A DNA stretch of 64,000 nucleotides from the NCBI GenBank assembly GCA_949291515.1, contig CASEVY010000010.1, positions 186,001-250,000 on the forward strand, read 5' to 3'. This document shows positions 39,701 to 48,136 of this stretch, piece after piece. Numbering within the stretch: position 1 is the first letter of the stretch; each line of letters opens with the position of its first letter. The DNA is from an uncultured bacterium. GTDB taxonomy: Bacteria; Elusimicrobiota; Elusimicrobia; Elusimicrobiales; Elusimicrobiaceae. The notes under the pieces were generated by a model, which saw only the letters and a program-made list of their open reading frames with translations, did not search any database and was not told where the DNA came from. Both the position numbers and the translations under genes were made by a program.

Positions 39701-41897
39701 GCAGCGCGCCAACGACAAACGTATAAGCGAGATGGAAGCGGCCTTAAACGAAAAGAACGAGTACGCCGCCAGAATAACGGAAATAAGCTCGGCCCTGGCA
39801 AGGGCGGAGTCTTCCGTAAAAGAGAACGAGAATATCATCAATATGCTTAAGGGCGAAGTCGCCGCGGCAAACAGTCAAAAGGTTCTGATAGACGAGGAAT
39901 TGAAAAAAGCCGGCAACGAGAAATACGAGATATTAAAACAGCTGGAAGAAAAAACAAAGGCTTTGGACGAATTCCAAAAGCGCTATGAAGAAGAAGTGAC
40001 GGCTCTGAAAGACGCCCGCAGCAAAGAGTCCGCCGACTACGAAGAAAAATTGAAAGCCGCTCAGGAAAGGCTTAATCAGGAGACGGAAACGGTCAACTCT
40101 CTAAAGAGCCAAATAGTGGTGCTGGAGCAGGAGAAATCAAATCTGAATATGAAACTGTCCGGCGCGGACTTGAAGGCAAGCAAGATAGTGGAACAGACCG
40201 ATGAGATAGTCAGCTTAAAATCAAAGCTGGCTAAAGCTGAAAGCAGATTTTTGCAGGATACGGTATTGGTCGAGCAGTTAAAAGAACAGTACACGCAAAG
40301 CCGCGAAACTATTGCTAAGCTGGAAGAAGAGATCTTATCCTTGCGCAAGGAAAACGCGAAAGTCAAGGAAGAACTTGCCGGAAAAGAAGCCGAAATTAAA
40401 CGTCTGAGCGAGGCTTTGGCGCAGAGCGAGGCGCAGGTAAAGGAAGGACAGTCCGCGGTAAAACAGCTGCAGGTGCATACTTCCCAGCTAAAAGCGGTAA
40501 ACGCGGCTTTGGACGCCGAGGTCAAGAAAGCGCAGGGCGAGAAACTGGAGGCTTTGCGCAAATCTGCCGATCAAGCCAAAGAAATATTGATGTTAAAGCA
40601 GCAGCTTTCGGAGGCTGAAAGCAAATTCAGCACTTTGGACTTTGAAAACGGCATAGTATCCGTCCGCAAGGAATATGAGGCGAAAGTCGAAAAACTCGAA
40701 AGCGAACTTAAAGACGCGTCGGCGTTATGCGCGCGGCAGGTAAAAGAGCTTGAGGAGTTAAAGACCGACAACAGCCGCTTAAAGAGCGCCGAAGAGGAAA
40801 AGGTAAAACTGCAGAGCAGTTATGACGTCCTTTCCGAAAAAGCGCAAAGTTTGGAAAACGAGCTCGCGGCTTATAAGCAGAAAGAGGCCCGCGCTTCCAC
40901 TTTAGCCAAGGCCAAAGCTGCCGCTTTAAGCGCGCAAATAGCTAAGATAAACAAAGAAAAAGCTGGCCTTAAAGAACAGTTGGACAATGCGATGAAAGAG
41001 ATAGAGCGTCTTACCGCCAAAGAGAAGGAAACGGCGGAAGCCCTCAATACTCTGAAAGCCAAAATAAGCGACAATGACGTGGTAATAGAAAAACTGAAGA
41101 AAGAAATCGTAGTCTTAACGGCCGAGAACCGCGAGTTGAAGCAAAACGCGGAAGTCACTTTAAGAAAGGAAAAGGCCTTGGCCAGCAAAATAAACGAGAT
41201 TGAAAAGGAGAATAAAAATCTTGTTACCTCTCTTAATTTGGCCAGGGAAGACGCGGCCAAGACGGAGCTTACGCTGAACAAGCTGAAAGCGGAACGCACT
41301 CAGTTAAAGACGCGGCCTTCAATGCCTAAGCCGCCGCAGACTGCCGCGCAGCAGAGCCAAGCGCAAAAGGAAAGCGTCAAAATGCCTTCGGAAACGGGGG
41401 AAAATACGACGCCGTCTCTCAAGACCAAAACGTCCGTGGTAAATCCGAACGTTTTGCCTTCTGCGACTGAGCGGGATATGGCCTACCGGGACGATTCCGC
41501 CGACGCCATAGCCGCATTCGGCGAGCCCGTACAGGAGTTGGAAGAGGTGGAAGTCGAAGGCAATGAGATGGATTTGAGTATGATATTCGGCGACAGCGAC
41601 GTCAGCTTTAAGGACGAAAATACCGACAGTATGGCTACGGCTACGAACCCTGATATAGAACAGGTCAAAGCCACTACGATAAATCAGCCGGTAAAGGCGG
41701 TGGCCAATATGCAGAGCGGCGGTCCTTATGAGGATATGGAAGTAACAGACCATTCGATAAAAGCGCACGGCGGAGTAAGCAGAAAGCCCGTAGGCAGGCT
41801 TCCGCCCACCTACAGAGGCAGCGAGGCTTATTCCGATTTTCTTAAGAAGACGAAGAGTGTGTTCTACAGAATAAAATGGTCGCTTTTTAAGGAGTAA
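36777..41897 (+). CDS. Giant coiled-coil protein, 1706 residues
   Basis: No signal peptide or membrane segment, so probably cytoplasmic. Residues 1-145 are acidic and disordered. Residues about 145-1510 are almost continuous heptad-patterned coiled coil rich in Glu, Lys, Leu, Ala, Ser. An internal repeat of about 48 residues, 'ALNSEVKRAKNEKLESLRKS' followed by A-(E/D)-Q-x-K-E-x-x-x-L, occurs near 252-300, 321-372, more loosely 387-427, and again near 1238-1284. Residues 1515-1706 are Pro/Ser/Thr- and acid-rich, ending in a short conserved-looking basic segment 'RIKWSLFKE'. Such lengths suggest a cytoskeletal, chromosome- or cell-pole-organising filament. Not a classic SMC: no Walker A was seen. 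It precedes ddl by 14 bp. Confidence 0.85.
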   Translation: MSLDNNDKNNQEFNEFLQSLQDEVNENEVSASNGKEEPFPFSDSFDIDSFVKENAIPSAQASLEAQSAGEPLASSEESADAKREEPSSENYPELPQSEYKPDYSTQEPSYRYNEANANEDFSYQDEFDAPSYANSSFESGQSLKHLEQKISELESSFVDVNKEKAYYNGLQREIEGIDLEDKNSFKPGDEFYKNMSATIETLKGSLKAISSANRTSVLNDISVLRGSIDNIVNARLQYEENLINQDQTLINRLREKTNRLKSINLALNSEVKRAKNEKLESLRKSAEQTKELLSLRVQLNKVEEKARHGDFKLSRMEQHLSILNQEKLALDEEIRKVREEKLSSIRKSSEQAKEIMSLRLALSKTEEKFKQEEIQNSFLREQLTGLESAKAALDQEVYSTRAEREAAKREASQQIIEIDKLKRSIQQSQDLLNASAKEAGGLREQILSLETKLQQMHGENAALSLRTEDNIRQLEAARAQHERDIAALKAEQMREIELLKNQKAQEAQSITLELRRAEDKYRQEETFVNTLKLQIESLRNDVKTLDDQKRGLEGKSADLAREIDFIKEGHEREIESLKQELASAGEKLTREQNQYQSLKETLSSLETEKASLNEEIRRILSAKDEALAANERYIKDIENLKAEHSSLEASLKSELEKMTARHERDLAEYNELKEKESALRRDNAGYESRISELSAREEGYKRAGADYEARIKELQAKEEAARRTNEEYGAKIAELEGKKEQLLREKETFERELKSKEENYSKELSNYKTKILALDTEQKAAVSNLTIEIENLKREHEGAVSSLSKESSSLREEKKGLLAEIDSLRSALGGRDEESRKLRGELDGLKAGIAAGNEEKLRLGKEIETLMRDITSRNDEKQSLLAQVEALKRDLAARDEAAGRAAREAASEIENLKRDIAAREENAVKLNGEIESLRNNAAQSEQKVAQLGAEIEKLKAELEESRRLNEETKARYEEAQRANDKRISEMEAALNEKNEYAARITEISSALARAESSVKENENIINMLKGEVAAANSQKVLIDEELKKAGNEKYEILKQLEEKTKALDEFQKRYEEEVTALKDARSKESADYEEKLKAAQERLNQETETVNSLKSQIVVLEQEKSNLNMKLSGADLKASKIVEQTDEIVSLKSKLAKAESRFLQDTVLVEQLKEQYTQSRETIAKLEEEILSLRKENAKVKEELAGKEAEIKRLSEALAQSEAQVKEGQSAVKQLQVHTSQLKAVNAALDAEVKKAQGEKLEALRKSADQAKEILMLKQQLSEAESKFSTLDFENGIVSVRKEYEAKVEKLESELKDASALCARQVKELEELKTDNSRLKSAEEEKVKLQSSYDVLSEKAQSLENELAAYKQKEARASTLAKAKAAALSAQIAKINKEKAGLKEQLDNAMKEIERLTAKEKETAEALNTLKAKISDNDVVIEKLKKEIVVLTAENRELKQNAEVTLRKEKALASKINEIEKENKNLVTSLNLAREDAAKTELTLNKLKAERTQLKTRPSMPKPPQTAAQQSQAQKESVKMPSETGENTTPSLKTKTSVVNPNVLPSATERDMAYRDDSADAIAAFGEPVQELEEVEVEGNEMDLSMIFGDSDVSFKDENTDSMATATNPDIEQVKATTINQPVKAVANMQSGGPYEDMEVTDHSIKAHGGVSRKPVGRLPPTYRGSEAYSDFLKKTKSVFYRIKWSLFKE

Positions 41898-41911
41898 GTC
41901 GAGATTTAAAG

Positions 41912-42973
41912 ATGAAAGACATAACTATTGGAGTAATATACGGCGGGAAAAGCACGGAGCACGAAGTCTCCGTGCATTCCGCGGGCTATGTATGCGATTT
42001 GTTGGAAAAGAAGTATAAACTTGTAAAGATATACATTTCGCGCGAGGGCAAGTGGTACGTTCAGGAGAAATGCGGATATCTTCAGGCGGGCGACAAGGAA
42101 ATTTCGCCCGTAATAAACGGGAGTTATAATCTGTATTCTTTGGACGGAAAGACTTATAAGGCGGACGTCTTTTTCCCGGTTCTGCACGGCGCTATGGGCG
42201 AAGACGGCACAATACAAGGCCTTTTTGAGATAATGGGGGTTCCTTATGTCGGCTGCGGTGTTCTTACCGACGCTTTGGGAATGGATAAAGAATTATGCAA
42301 GCTGCTGGCCTCGTTTTACGGCATTAAGATAGCGCCTTATATTAAATTGGAGAAAACGGGCAAGTACGATATGGGGCATCTTGAAGCGGCCGTAAAGGGT
42401 TTGGGTTATCCGGTATTTGTCAAACCGATGAGTTTGGGTTCTTCCGTAGGAGTAACGCGCGTAGATGGCGGCGCGGAACTGCCTGCCGCTATCGAAAAGG
42501 CTTTTAAGTATGAGGGCAATATTTTGGTGGAAAAGGGCATAGACAAAGCCCGTGAAGTATTTTGCGCGGTAATAGGGGACGGCAAAGAGATACACACTTC
42601 TCTTTGCGGAGAGTTAAAAACTATCAACAGCGCGTTTTTTGATTACAAAGCCAAGTATGAAGATCCGCACGGCTGCGATATGAATATTCCCGCGGAGATA
42701 CCCGAAGGTATGCAGGAGGAAATGCGCAAAGCGTCGGCTACGATATTTAAGGTATTGAGGGGGAAGGGCTTTGCGAGGATTGATTTTCTTTTGGGGCAGG
42801 ACGGACAGTTTTACTTTTCGGAGATAAACACTTTGCCGGGTATGTCGGCCACGAGTTTGTTTCCGCAGCTATGGGAAGCGAGCGGGAAGAAGTATGAAGA
42901 CGTTTTGGATATTCTCATAAAGACTGCCTTTGACAGGAAGAACGAAAATGACGCCTACAGCATCGAGAGGTAA
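41912..42973 (+). CDS. ddl: D-alanine-D-alanine ligase
   Basis: 353 residues of the ATP-grasp family. 'IGVIYGGKSTEHEVSVHSAG' at the N-terminus, 'PVLHGAMGEDGTIQGLFEIM', 'YPVFVKPMSLGSSVGVTRVD', and the C-terminal metal site 'FARIDFLLGQDGQFYFSEIN' followed by 'TLPGMSATSLFPQLWEASG'. Makes the D-Ala-D-Ala dipeptide of peptidoglycan; alanine racemase is encoded at 56314. The downstream gene overlaps its last 26 bases. Confidence 0.95.
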   Translation: MKDITIGVIYGGKSTEHEVSVHSAGYVCDLLEKKYKLVKIYISREGKWYVQEKCGYLQAGDKEISPVINGSYNLYSLDGKTYKADVFFPVLHGAMGEDGTIQGLFEIMGVPYVGCGVLTDALGMDKELCKLLASFYGIKIAPYIKLEKTGKYDMGHLEAAVKGLGYPVFVKPMSLGSSVGVTRVDGGAELPAAIEKAFKYEGNILVEKGIDKAREVFCAVIGDGKEIHTSLCGELKTINSAFFDYKAKYEDPHGCDMNIPAEIPEGMQEEMRKASATIFKVLRGKGFARIDFLLGQDGQFYFSEINTLPGMSATSLFPQLWEASGKKYEDVLDILIKTAFDRKNENDAYSIER

Positions 42974-43457
42974 AAGAGCGGCCGCCTATTTCGGGGCGAT
43001 AGACCCCGTATTGTATTTGATATTATTTTTTTGTATTGCCGGGCTGCTGCGAAATATGTTGGCATTGTCATTTCACGGGTTTGACTATACCACCATATCG
43101 ACCAGAGTATTTTTGGCGATGAGCGTAATATATTTCGCGCAGATAGTATTGATACTTTTAAGAGAGAGAAACGCCTGGATAGTATCTGCTTTGCAGGCGT
43201 TTTTCTGTTTTTACGTTTATGAGGATTTTACGGCCTTGCCTTTTGCCAATCTATTTAAGATGACGTTTGGGGCTGGGATAATAAATCTGGATTACGGGTG
43301 GATATACTTTATAAATATGGCGATAATTTCTGCCATGTTCAGTTTGGAGTTGTTAAAGACATATCTTATATACGTTTTGACGGTTCCGGCTTTCGCGAAG
43401 AAGAAGAAACCCGCGGTTAAGAAAGAGAAATCCGAAGTGGAAGAGACTGTTTTATGA
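42948..43457 (+). CDS. Small integral membrane protein, unknown
   Basis: 169 residues with four hydrophobic helices: 'PVLYLILFFCIAGLLRNMLA', 'RVFLAMSVIYFAQIVLILLR', 'AWIVSALQAFFCFYVY' and 'YGWIYFINMAIISAMFSLEL', then a Lys-rich cytoplasmic tail. ATG 42948 is chosen because GGAAG lies seven bases upstream; an in-frame TTG earlier lacks a site. The start lies inside the 3' end of ddl, and the stop overlaps rlmN by ATGA, so it is coupled to both neighbours. No family recognised. Confidence 0.78.
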   Translation: MTPTASRGKRAAAYFGAIDPVLYLILFFCIAGLLRNMLALSFHGFDYTTISTRVFLAMSVIYFAQIVLILLRERNAWIVSALQAFFCFYVYEDFTALPFANLFKMTFGAGIINLDYGWIYFINMAIISAMFSLELLKTYLIYVLTVPAFAKKKKPAVKKEKSEVEETVL

Positions 43458-44491
43458 TATTCGATAAAGTAAAAGAATTTGTTAAGGAGAAAGGTTTGCC
43501 TTTATATCGCATAGGGCAGATAAGGCAGGCGGTTTACGAGAAGGGAATATCCGATTGGGACGAGGCGACGAACCTTCCCGCCGATTTACGCCAAGAGTTA
43601 AAGAAGAAAGTTAAGCTGCTGAGTTTTGACGTCGTTAAAGTGGAGCAGTCCCGGCGCGATATGGTGTATAAAGCCTTATTCAGGCTTGGCGACGGCAACA
43701 AGATAGAGAGCGTATTGATGAAGCCGGGCAAGACTTGGAGCGTATGCGTATCTTCACAGGCGGGCTGTCCGCTGGGCTGCGCGTTTTGCGCTACGGGCAA
43801 ATTGGGTTTTAAACGCCATCTTACCGAAGAAGAAATAAGCGACCAGGTATTGTTTTGGTATCAGTTTTTAAGGAAGAACAATTTGGGCGAACGCGTTTCC
43901 AATATAGTTTTTATGGGAATGGGGGAGCCTTTGCTCAACTACGTAAACGTAGTAAAAGCGATAGAGAATTTATCCTGTGCGGATTATCTTAACATAGGGC
44001 AGCGGCACATATCGGTATCGACTTCCGGCATAGCGGACAAATTTTACAATTTGGCGCAGGATTTGCCGCAGGTCAATTTGGCGCTTTCTTTGCATAACGC
44101 CGACAATGAAGAACGCACCCGTTTAATGCCGATAAACCGCAAATACGATTTGGATACTCTTAAAGAGAAGCTGGAGGAGTATATCGCGCGCACCGGTCGG
44201 GAAGTATTTATAGAATACACCGTAATAGAGGGTGAGAATAATTCTCCCGCGCATGTGCGGAAATTGGGCAAGTGGATAAATTCGATTAAGGACAATTACC
44301 TGCTGCACGTCAACCTGATAGCGTGTAATGAAGCTGTCGGCAAAGCCGTAGCGACGCAGGAAAGCAGCGTAAAGAAATTTGCCGCCGCTCTTAAAGCGAT
44401 GAATATAAACGTCAGCATAAGAAAGAGTTTGGGTTCAGACATATCCGCGGCGTGCGGACAGCTTGCTGCAAAGGAGGGAAAACGAAAATGA
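43454..44491 (+). CDS. rlmN: 23S rRNA (A2503-C2)/tRNA (A37-C2) methyltransferase
   Basis: 345 residues, radical-SAM enzyme. The cluster motif C105-P-L-G-C109-A-F-C112 is in 'SSQAGCPLGCAFCATGKLGF'; 'NIVFMGMGEPLLNY' and 'ALSLHNADNEERTRLMPINR' are RlmN signatures, and the second catalytic Cys is in 'GSDISAACGQLAAKEG' at the C-terminus. Methylates adenosine in the peptidyl transferase centre and in some tRNAs. ATGA overlaps at both ends (43454 and 44488). Confidence 0.95.
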   Translation: MIFDKVKEFVKEKGLPLYRIGQIRQAVYEKGISDWDEATNLPADLRQELKKKVKLLSFDVVKVEQSRRDMVYKALFRLGDGNKIESVLMKPGKTWSVCVSSQAGCPLGCAFCATGKLGFKRHLTEEEISDQVLFWYQFLRKNNLGERVSNIVFMGMGEPLLNYVNVVKAIENLSCADYLNIGQRHISVSTSGIADKFYNLAQDLPQVNLALSLHNADNEERTRLMPINRKYDLDTLKEKLEEYIARTGREVFIEYTVIEGENNSPAHVRKLGKWINSIKDNYLLHVNLIACNEAVGKAVATQESSVKKFAAALKAMNINVSIRKSLGSDISAACGQLAAKEGKRK

Positions 44492-44928
44492 AGCAAATAA
44501 TTTTAACGCTTTTCGCGGCGTGCGTGATAACGGGCTGCGCTAGCGTCGTGACGAATACCGATTATATACCTATGGGGCCAGACGGCCTTTCCGTACAGAT
44601 AACCGACGCGTCGAAGATGCCCGTATTTACGTATTTAAAGGACATAAAGGAGCCCTGGGCGCCTATAGGAATGTATCGCGTGAAGGCTTTGCCCGACAAT
44701 GACGAAGTTATAAAAAGCGAGATATCAAAAATAAAGAAAGCGGCAGCGGCCAAAGGCGCAAACGCGATAATATTAAATCAATTTTATGACGACGCCGCCG
44801 CGCAGGACGGCCACCCGATAACTTTGGCGGCTTATTTTGTAAAATACGCCAGCGCGGTTACGGAAGCCGACAAAGCGAAGATACAAGAATACGCGGAATT
44901 GGAGAAACTGAGAAATGCCAACAATTAA
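44488..44928 (+). CDS. Lipoprotein, unknown
   Basis: 146 residues. MKQIILTLFAACVITGC gives a lipoprotein signal with lipobox V-I-T-G-C17; the mature domain has alternating hydrophobic strands and a helix 'EISKIKKAAAAKGANAIILN' typical of small alpha/beta periplasmic lipoproteins (dodecin-like or YdgH-like folds, not proven). ATG 44488 follows AAGGAGG and overlaps the rlmN stop by ATGA. It overlaps queC by 14 bases. Function unknown. Confidence 0.8.
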   Translation: MKQIILTLFAACVITGCASVVTNTDYIPMGPDGLSVQITDASKMPVFTYLKDIKEPWAPIGMYRVKALPDNDEVIKSEISKIKKAAAAKGANAIILNQFYDDAAAQDGHPITLAAYFVKYASAVTEADKAKIQEYAELEKLRNANN

Positions 44929-45613
44929 GAAAAATCCCGCCAAGAAAGAAAAGAAAGCGGTAGTATTATTTTCCGGCGGTTTGGACAGCACGACTTGCCT
45001 GTATTGGGCTTTGGATAAAGGTTACAAATGTTACGCGCTTAACGTAAAATACGGGCAAAAGCACAGCCGCGAGGCTTTAAGCGCGCGCGCCATATGTAAG
45101 AAACTGGGCGTGGAACTTACTGAAATCAAGTTGAATTTCCCTTGGCTTGAGCAGGCGACTTCACTGGTAGGCAAAGGTGAAATACCGGACGAGTCTTTGG
45201 AAGCGATAAAAGACAAAAACAGAATACCTTCAACTTATGTGCCGGCGCGCAATTTGGTTTTTGTGGCGATAGCGGCGAGCTTGGCCGATTCGATAAACGC
45301 AGAAGCGATAATAGCGGGCCCCAACGCGATAGACTATTCCGGCTATCCCGATTGCCGTCCGGAGTTCTACGAACCTTTGGCTAAGGCGGTAAAAGAGGGG
45401 ACCAGAAAGGGCGTGAAAGACGGGAAGATAAAAATAGTTACTCCGCTTTTAAAACTGAGCAAAGCGCAAATAGCCAAGCTGGGCAAGAAATTAAAAGTGC
45501 CCTTTGCGATGACCTGGAGCTGTTACCGCGGCGGCAAGAAGCCGTGCGGCAAATGCGACGCCTGCAAACTTAGAGCCGAGGGCTTTAAGGCGGCGGGCAT
45601 AAAAGACGAGTAG
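44915..45613 (+). CDS. queC: 7-cyano-7-deazaguanine synthase
   Basis: 232 residues. PP-loop 'AVVLFSGGLDSTTCLYWALD' (about 16-35), 'YALNVKYGQKHSREALSARA', 'RIPSTYVPARNLVFVAIAAS' and the C-terminal zinc cluster 'SCYRGGKKPCGKCDACKLRA' with four Cys. Converts 7-carboxy-7-deazaguanine to preQ0 with ATP and ammonia. No other queuosine gene is in the window. The start overlaps the upstream lipoprotein by 14 bases, and a 14-residue basic N-terminal tail precedes the PP-loop. Confidence 0.94.
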   Translation: MPTIKKNPAKKEKKAVVLFSGGLDSTTCLYWALDKGYKCYALNVKYGQKHSREALSARAICKKLGVELTEIKLNFPWLEQATSLVGKGEIPDESLEAIKDKNRIPSTYVPARNLVFVAIAASLADSINAEAIIAGPNAIDYSGYPDCRPEFYEPLAKAVKEGTRKGVKDGKIKIVTPLLKLSKAQIAKLGKKLKVPFAMTWSCYRGGKKPCGKCDACKLRAEGFKAAGIKDE

Positions 45614-45620
45614 AGGATTT

Positions 45621-46076
45621 ATGAAATATTTTCTTATTTTGGCTTTAACTTTAAGCGTAAGCGGAACTTTAGCCTTTGCGCAAGACAAAACCGCGCTTAG
45701 CGAGGCGGCGGCGAAATATTCTTTAAAGCAGGTGCAGCGCGATGTGCTGCAAGAAGAGGAAAGCACCAAAAGCCTGATACTGAAATATGATGCGGCCCAG
45801 CCCGCGCAAAAGCAGGCGGTAAAAAAAGAAATCGAAAAGAAAGAGCAGCAGCGCGAGCAGGAACGCATTGACAAACAGAAACAGCGCATCAAGAGGCAGG
45901 AAGAGCAGATAAAAATATTAAAACAGAAGCTGGCCGAGCGCGAGAAGAATAAAGCCGAAACCGTCAAAAAGCGGGTTGAATATTTAATAAGCGACGAGTC
46001 CGTGGAAAAGATAAGAAACGAATCCAAGAGTAAAAAAGTAATAGACAAAATCAAGACTAAAGCGAAACGGAAATGA
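45621..46076 (+). CDS. Exported coiled-coil protein, unknown
   Basis: 151 residues. A signal peptide (cleavage near LAFAQ) leads a strongly charged single helix, 'KEIEKKEQQREQERIDKQKQ' and 'RIKRQEEQIKILKQKLAERE', i.e. one long Lys/Glu/Gln coiled coil. Predicted periplasmic. GAGGATTT is a weak ribosome-binding site. The stop overlaps the sensor kinase start by ATGA (46073-46076), so it could be a periplasmic partner of the sensor domain of that kinase; this is inference. Confidence 0.75.
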   Translation: MKYFLILALTLSVSGTLAFAQDKTALSEAAAKYSLKQVQRDVLQEEESTKSLILKYDAAQPAQKQAVKKEIEKKEQQREQERIDKQKQRIKRQEEQIKILKQKLAEREKNKAETVKKRVEYLISDESVEKIRNESKSKKVIDKIKTKAKRK

Positions 46077-48136
46077 CATTGTTTTCAAGGCTGTTCAAAC
46101 TGTTTATATCGGTAATAATAACGCCGTTGTTTGTGACGGGCGTATTTTTGTTTTATTATCAAAACCACAGTAAGACGGCGATACTTGAAAACTATTTTAA
46201 CTTGGCCGATATATCGGCTTCATACATTAAGCGCAATATAGGCGACAGCGCGGCACGGCTGGACTTCTTGGGGCAAGCCTCCTATTCCTACGAAGGCCAA
46301 GACGCAATATTTAGGAATATATTAAACGACAGCGTAAACTCCAACCCGGAGATAGTTTTCGCCGCGCTTTTGGGCAAAGACGGCAAAGAACTTTTCAGAA
46401 GCGAAGTCAATGACGCGTCCCGTATTTTGGAAAAGATAGACATCTCGCTTGATCCTTCCTTCGGCTCAATAGACGACAAAGATATATCAATAAGCTACGT
46501 CGATTACACTTTGGACAGGCCGTTTGTGGAGATTATTTATCCTTTGGCGAACGGCAATTATATTTTTGCCGTTTTGGATTTGAGCGGCGTTTGGTACTCT
46601 GTGGGAATGCAGCGTTTGGGTGTGACGGGCGGGCTGTATTTGGCTTCGGATAACGGCTTTTTGGATTTTAACATTTTGCCGGTTCCCAAAATAAGCGGTG
46701 CGGCTTTGTCGGAAGTTTTAAATAAGGGCAACGGCCTGATAACCGAAGTAAGGACCGAACAGGGCGATAAATTTGTCGGCGCTTACTCGCAGACCATATT
46801 GCCTGGCGTATACGTGCTGGCTTTGCAATACGGCAAAGAGGCATTCTACACCATTACGCTGACCAGCTGGATAATAGCGTTTTTCATATTGGCGACTACA
46901 ACTCTTTCGTATTTTGCGGCGTATAACTTTTCCAAAGAGATAAGCGAACCGGTGGAGCGCCTTACTGCGGGCGCCAAGGAAATATCCGCGGGTAATTTTG
47001 ACGTTTCTTTGGACGCTTCGGACAGTTGGGGCGAATTTGAAATACTTATAAATACTTTTAACGAGATGGCCTCGCGTTTGAGCATATATCAGGCCGTTCA
47101 GCTGGATAAACTTTTGGACGAGAAGAAAAAGATAGATATGCTGGCCGGGCTTATGCGCGACGGCCTTGTAATGTGTACTTTGCAAGGGCGGCTACTTTTT
47201 GCGAACGCTACGGCAAACAAAATATTGGAAAGCGATGCTTTATGCGGCGATTTGGAGTGCACTCTTTACGGGACTATGGAGCGCCCCGGCCTTAAGGAAC
47301 TGGTGGGCATAAAGAGCGGTACGGTATTTGCTTACGATAGCGAGGGGAAAAAGACTTATTTCGAAATTGTAAACGAACTTTTCCGCCCCGCCAATGAGGA
47401 AGCGGTATCGATAATAATATTCCGCGATATAACGGCCGAACATGAAATACGCTCGATGAAGAACGATATTTTCAATGCCGTAGCGCACGATTTGCGCGCG
47501 CCTATAATGGGCTTGCAGGCCTATATAATGATTTTAAAAGAAGGCAATTTGGACGAGGAAAAAAGACGCAAAATGCTTGAGGCGATGGACAATTCTTCTA
47601 ATATGCTCGGCTCTTTGGTGGAAAACATTTTGGACATATCTCGTTTTGAGAAGGGCCTTTTAACGCTGAATAAAGAGGATTTTAGTGTGGCGGACTCTTT
47701 AAATTCGGTGATAACTTCTCTAAAGCCATTGGCGGATTCTAAAGGGATATACATACATTCTTCCGTTCCGGCGGACCTGAAAATAAACGGCGACAAGGGT
47801 TTGCTGGAGAGAGTGTTTTCGAATTTGATTTCCAATTCTGTAAAATTTACCGAACGCGGCGGAATTGACATAAGTTACGATTATTTATCCGAAGAAGGCT
47901 CTTCTGCCCGCCATCAATTTAAGGTAAAGGACAGCGGCTGCGGAATAAGCAAAGATGAGCTGCCCAAGATATTTGAGAAATATCATCGCGCGGACAGGAG
48001 CGAAAAAGGTTACGGCCTGGGCTTGAGCATAGTGCGCCAAACGGTTTTGGCGCACGGCGGCGAAATAGATGCGTATTCAGAAGAGGGCAAAGGCTGCGAA
48101 ATAGTGTTTACATTGCCTGCCTTGGAGGTTAAATGA
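46073..48136 (+). CDS. Membrane sensor histidine kinase (Cache-HAMP-PAS-HisKA-HATPase)
   Basis: 687 residues. Transmembrane helix 1 (about 9-30), a periplasmic dCache-like domain (about 35-255), helix 2 (about 262-285, 'LTSWIIAFFILATTTLSYFA'), HAMP ('SEPVERLTAGAKEISAGNFD'), a PAS-like segment (about 345-455), then HisKA with phospho-acceptor H472 in 'FNAVAHDLRAPIMGLQAYI'. The ATP-binding domain has the N box 'RVFSNLISNSVKFTERGG', 'KDSGCGISKDELPKIFEKYH' and 'KGYGLGLSIVRQTVLAHGGE'. No response regulator gene lies within the window, so it is an orphan kinase. Both ends overlap neighbours by ATGA. Confidence 0.93.
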   Translation: MTLFSRLFKLFISVIITPLFVTGVFLFYYQNHSKTAILENYFNLADISASYIKRNIGDSAARLDFLGQASYSYEGQDAIFRNILNDSVNSNPEIVFAALLGKDGKELFRSEVNDASRILEKIDISLDPSFGSIDDKDISISYVDYTLDRPFVEIIYPLANGNYIFAVLDLSGVWYSVGMQRLGVTGGLYLASDNGFLDFNILPVPKISGAALSEVLNKGNGLITEVRTEQGDKFVGAYSQTILPGVYVLALQYGKEAFYTITLTSWIIAFFILATTTLSYFAAYNFSKEISEPVERLTAGAKEISAGNFDVSLDASDSWGEFEILINTFNEMASRLSIYQAVQLDKLLDEKKKIDMLAGLMRDGLVMCTLQGRLLFANATANKILESDALCGDLECTLYGTMERPGLKELVGIKSGTVFAYDSEGKKTYFEIVNELFRPANEEAVSIIIFRDITAEHEIRSMKNDIFNAVAHDLRAPIMGLQAYIMILKEGNLDEEKRRKMLEAMDNSSNMLGSLVENILDISRFEKGLLTLNKEDFSVADSLNSVITSLKPLADSKGIYIHSSVPADLKINGDKGLLERVFSNLISNSVKFTERGGIDISYDYLSEEGSSARHQFKVKDSGCGISKDELPKIFEKYHRADRSEKGYGLGLSIVRQTVLAHGGEIDAYSEEGKGCEIVFTLPALEVK

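Noticed and set aside
38000-41300. Long open frames on the minus strand opposite the coiled-coil gene
   Set aside because: Ser/Phe/Leu-rich translations are the mirror of Glu/Lys codons on the coding strand; no start signals.
36777-41897. SMC or Rad50-type ATPase
   Set aside because: No Walker A, signature or Walker B motifs at the ends, and the termini are disordered.
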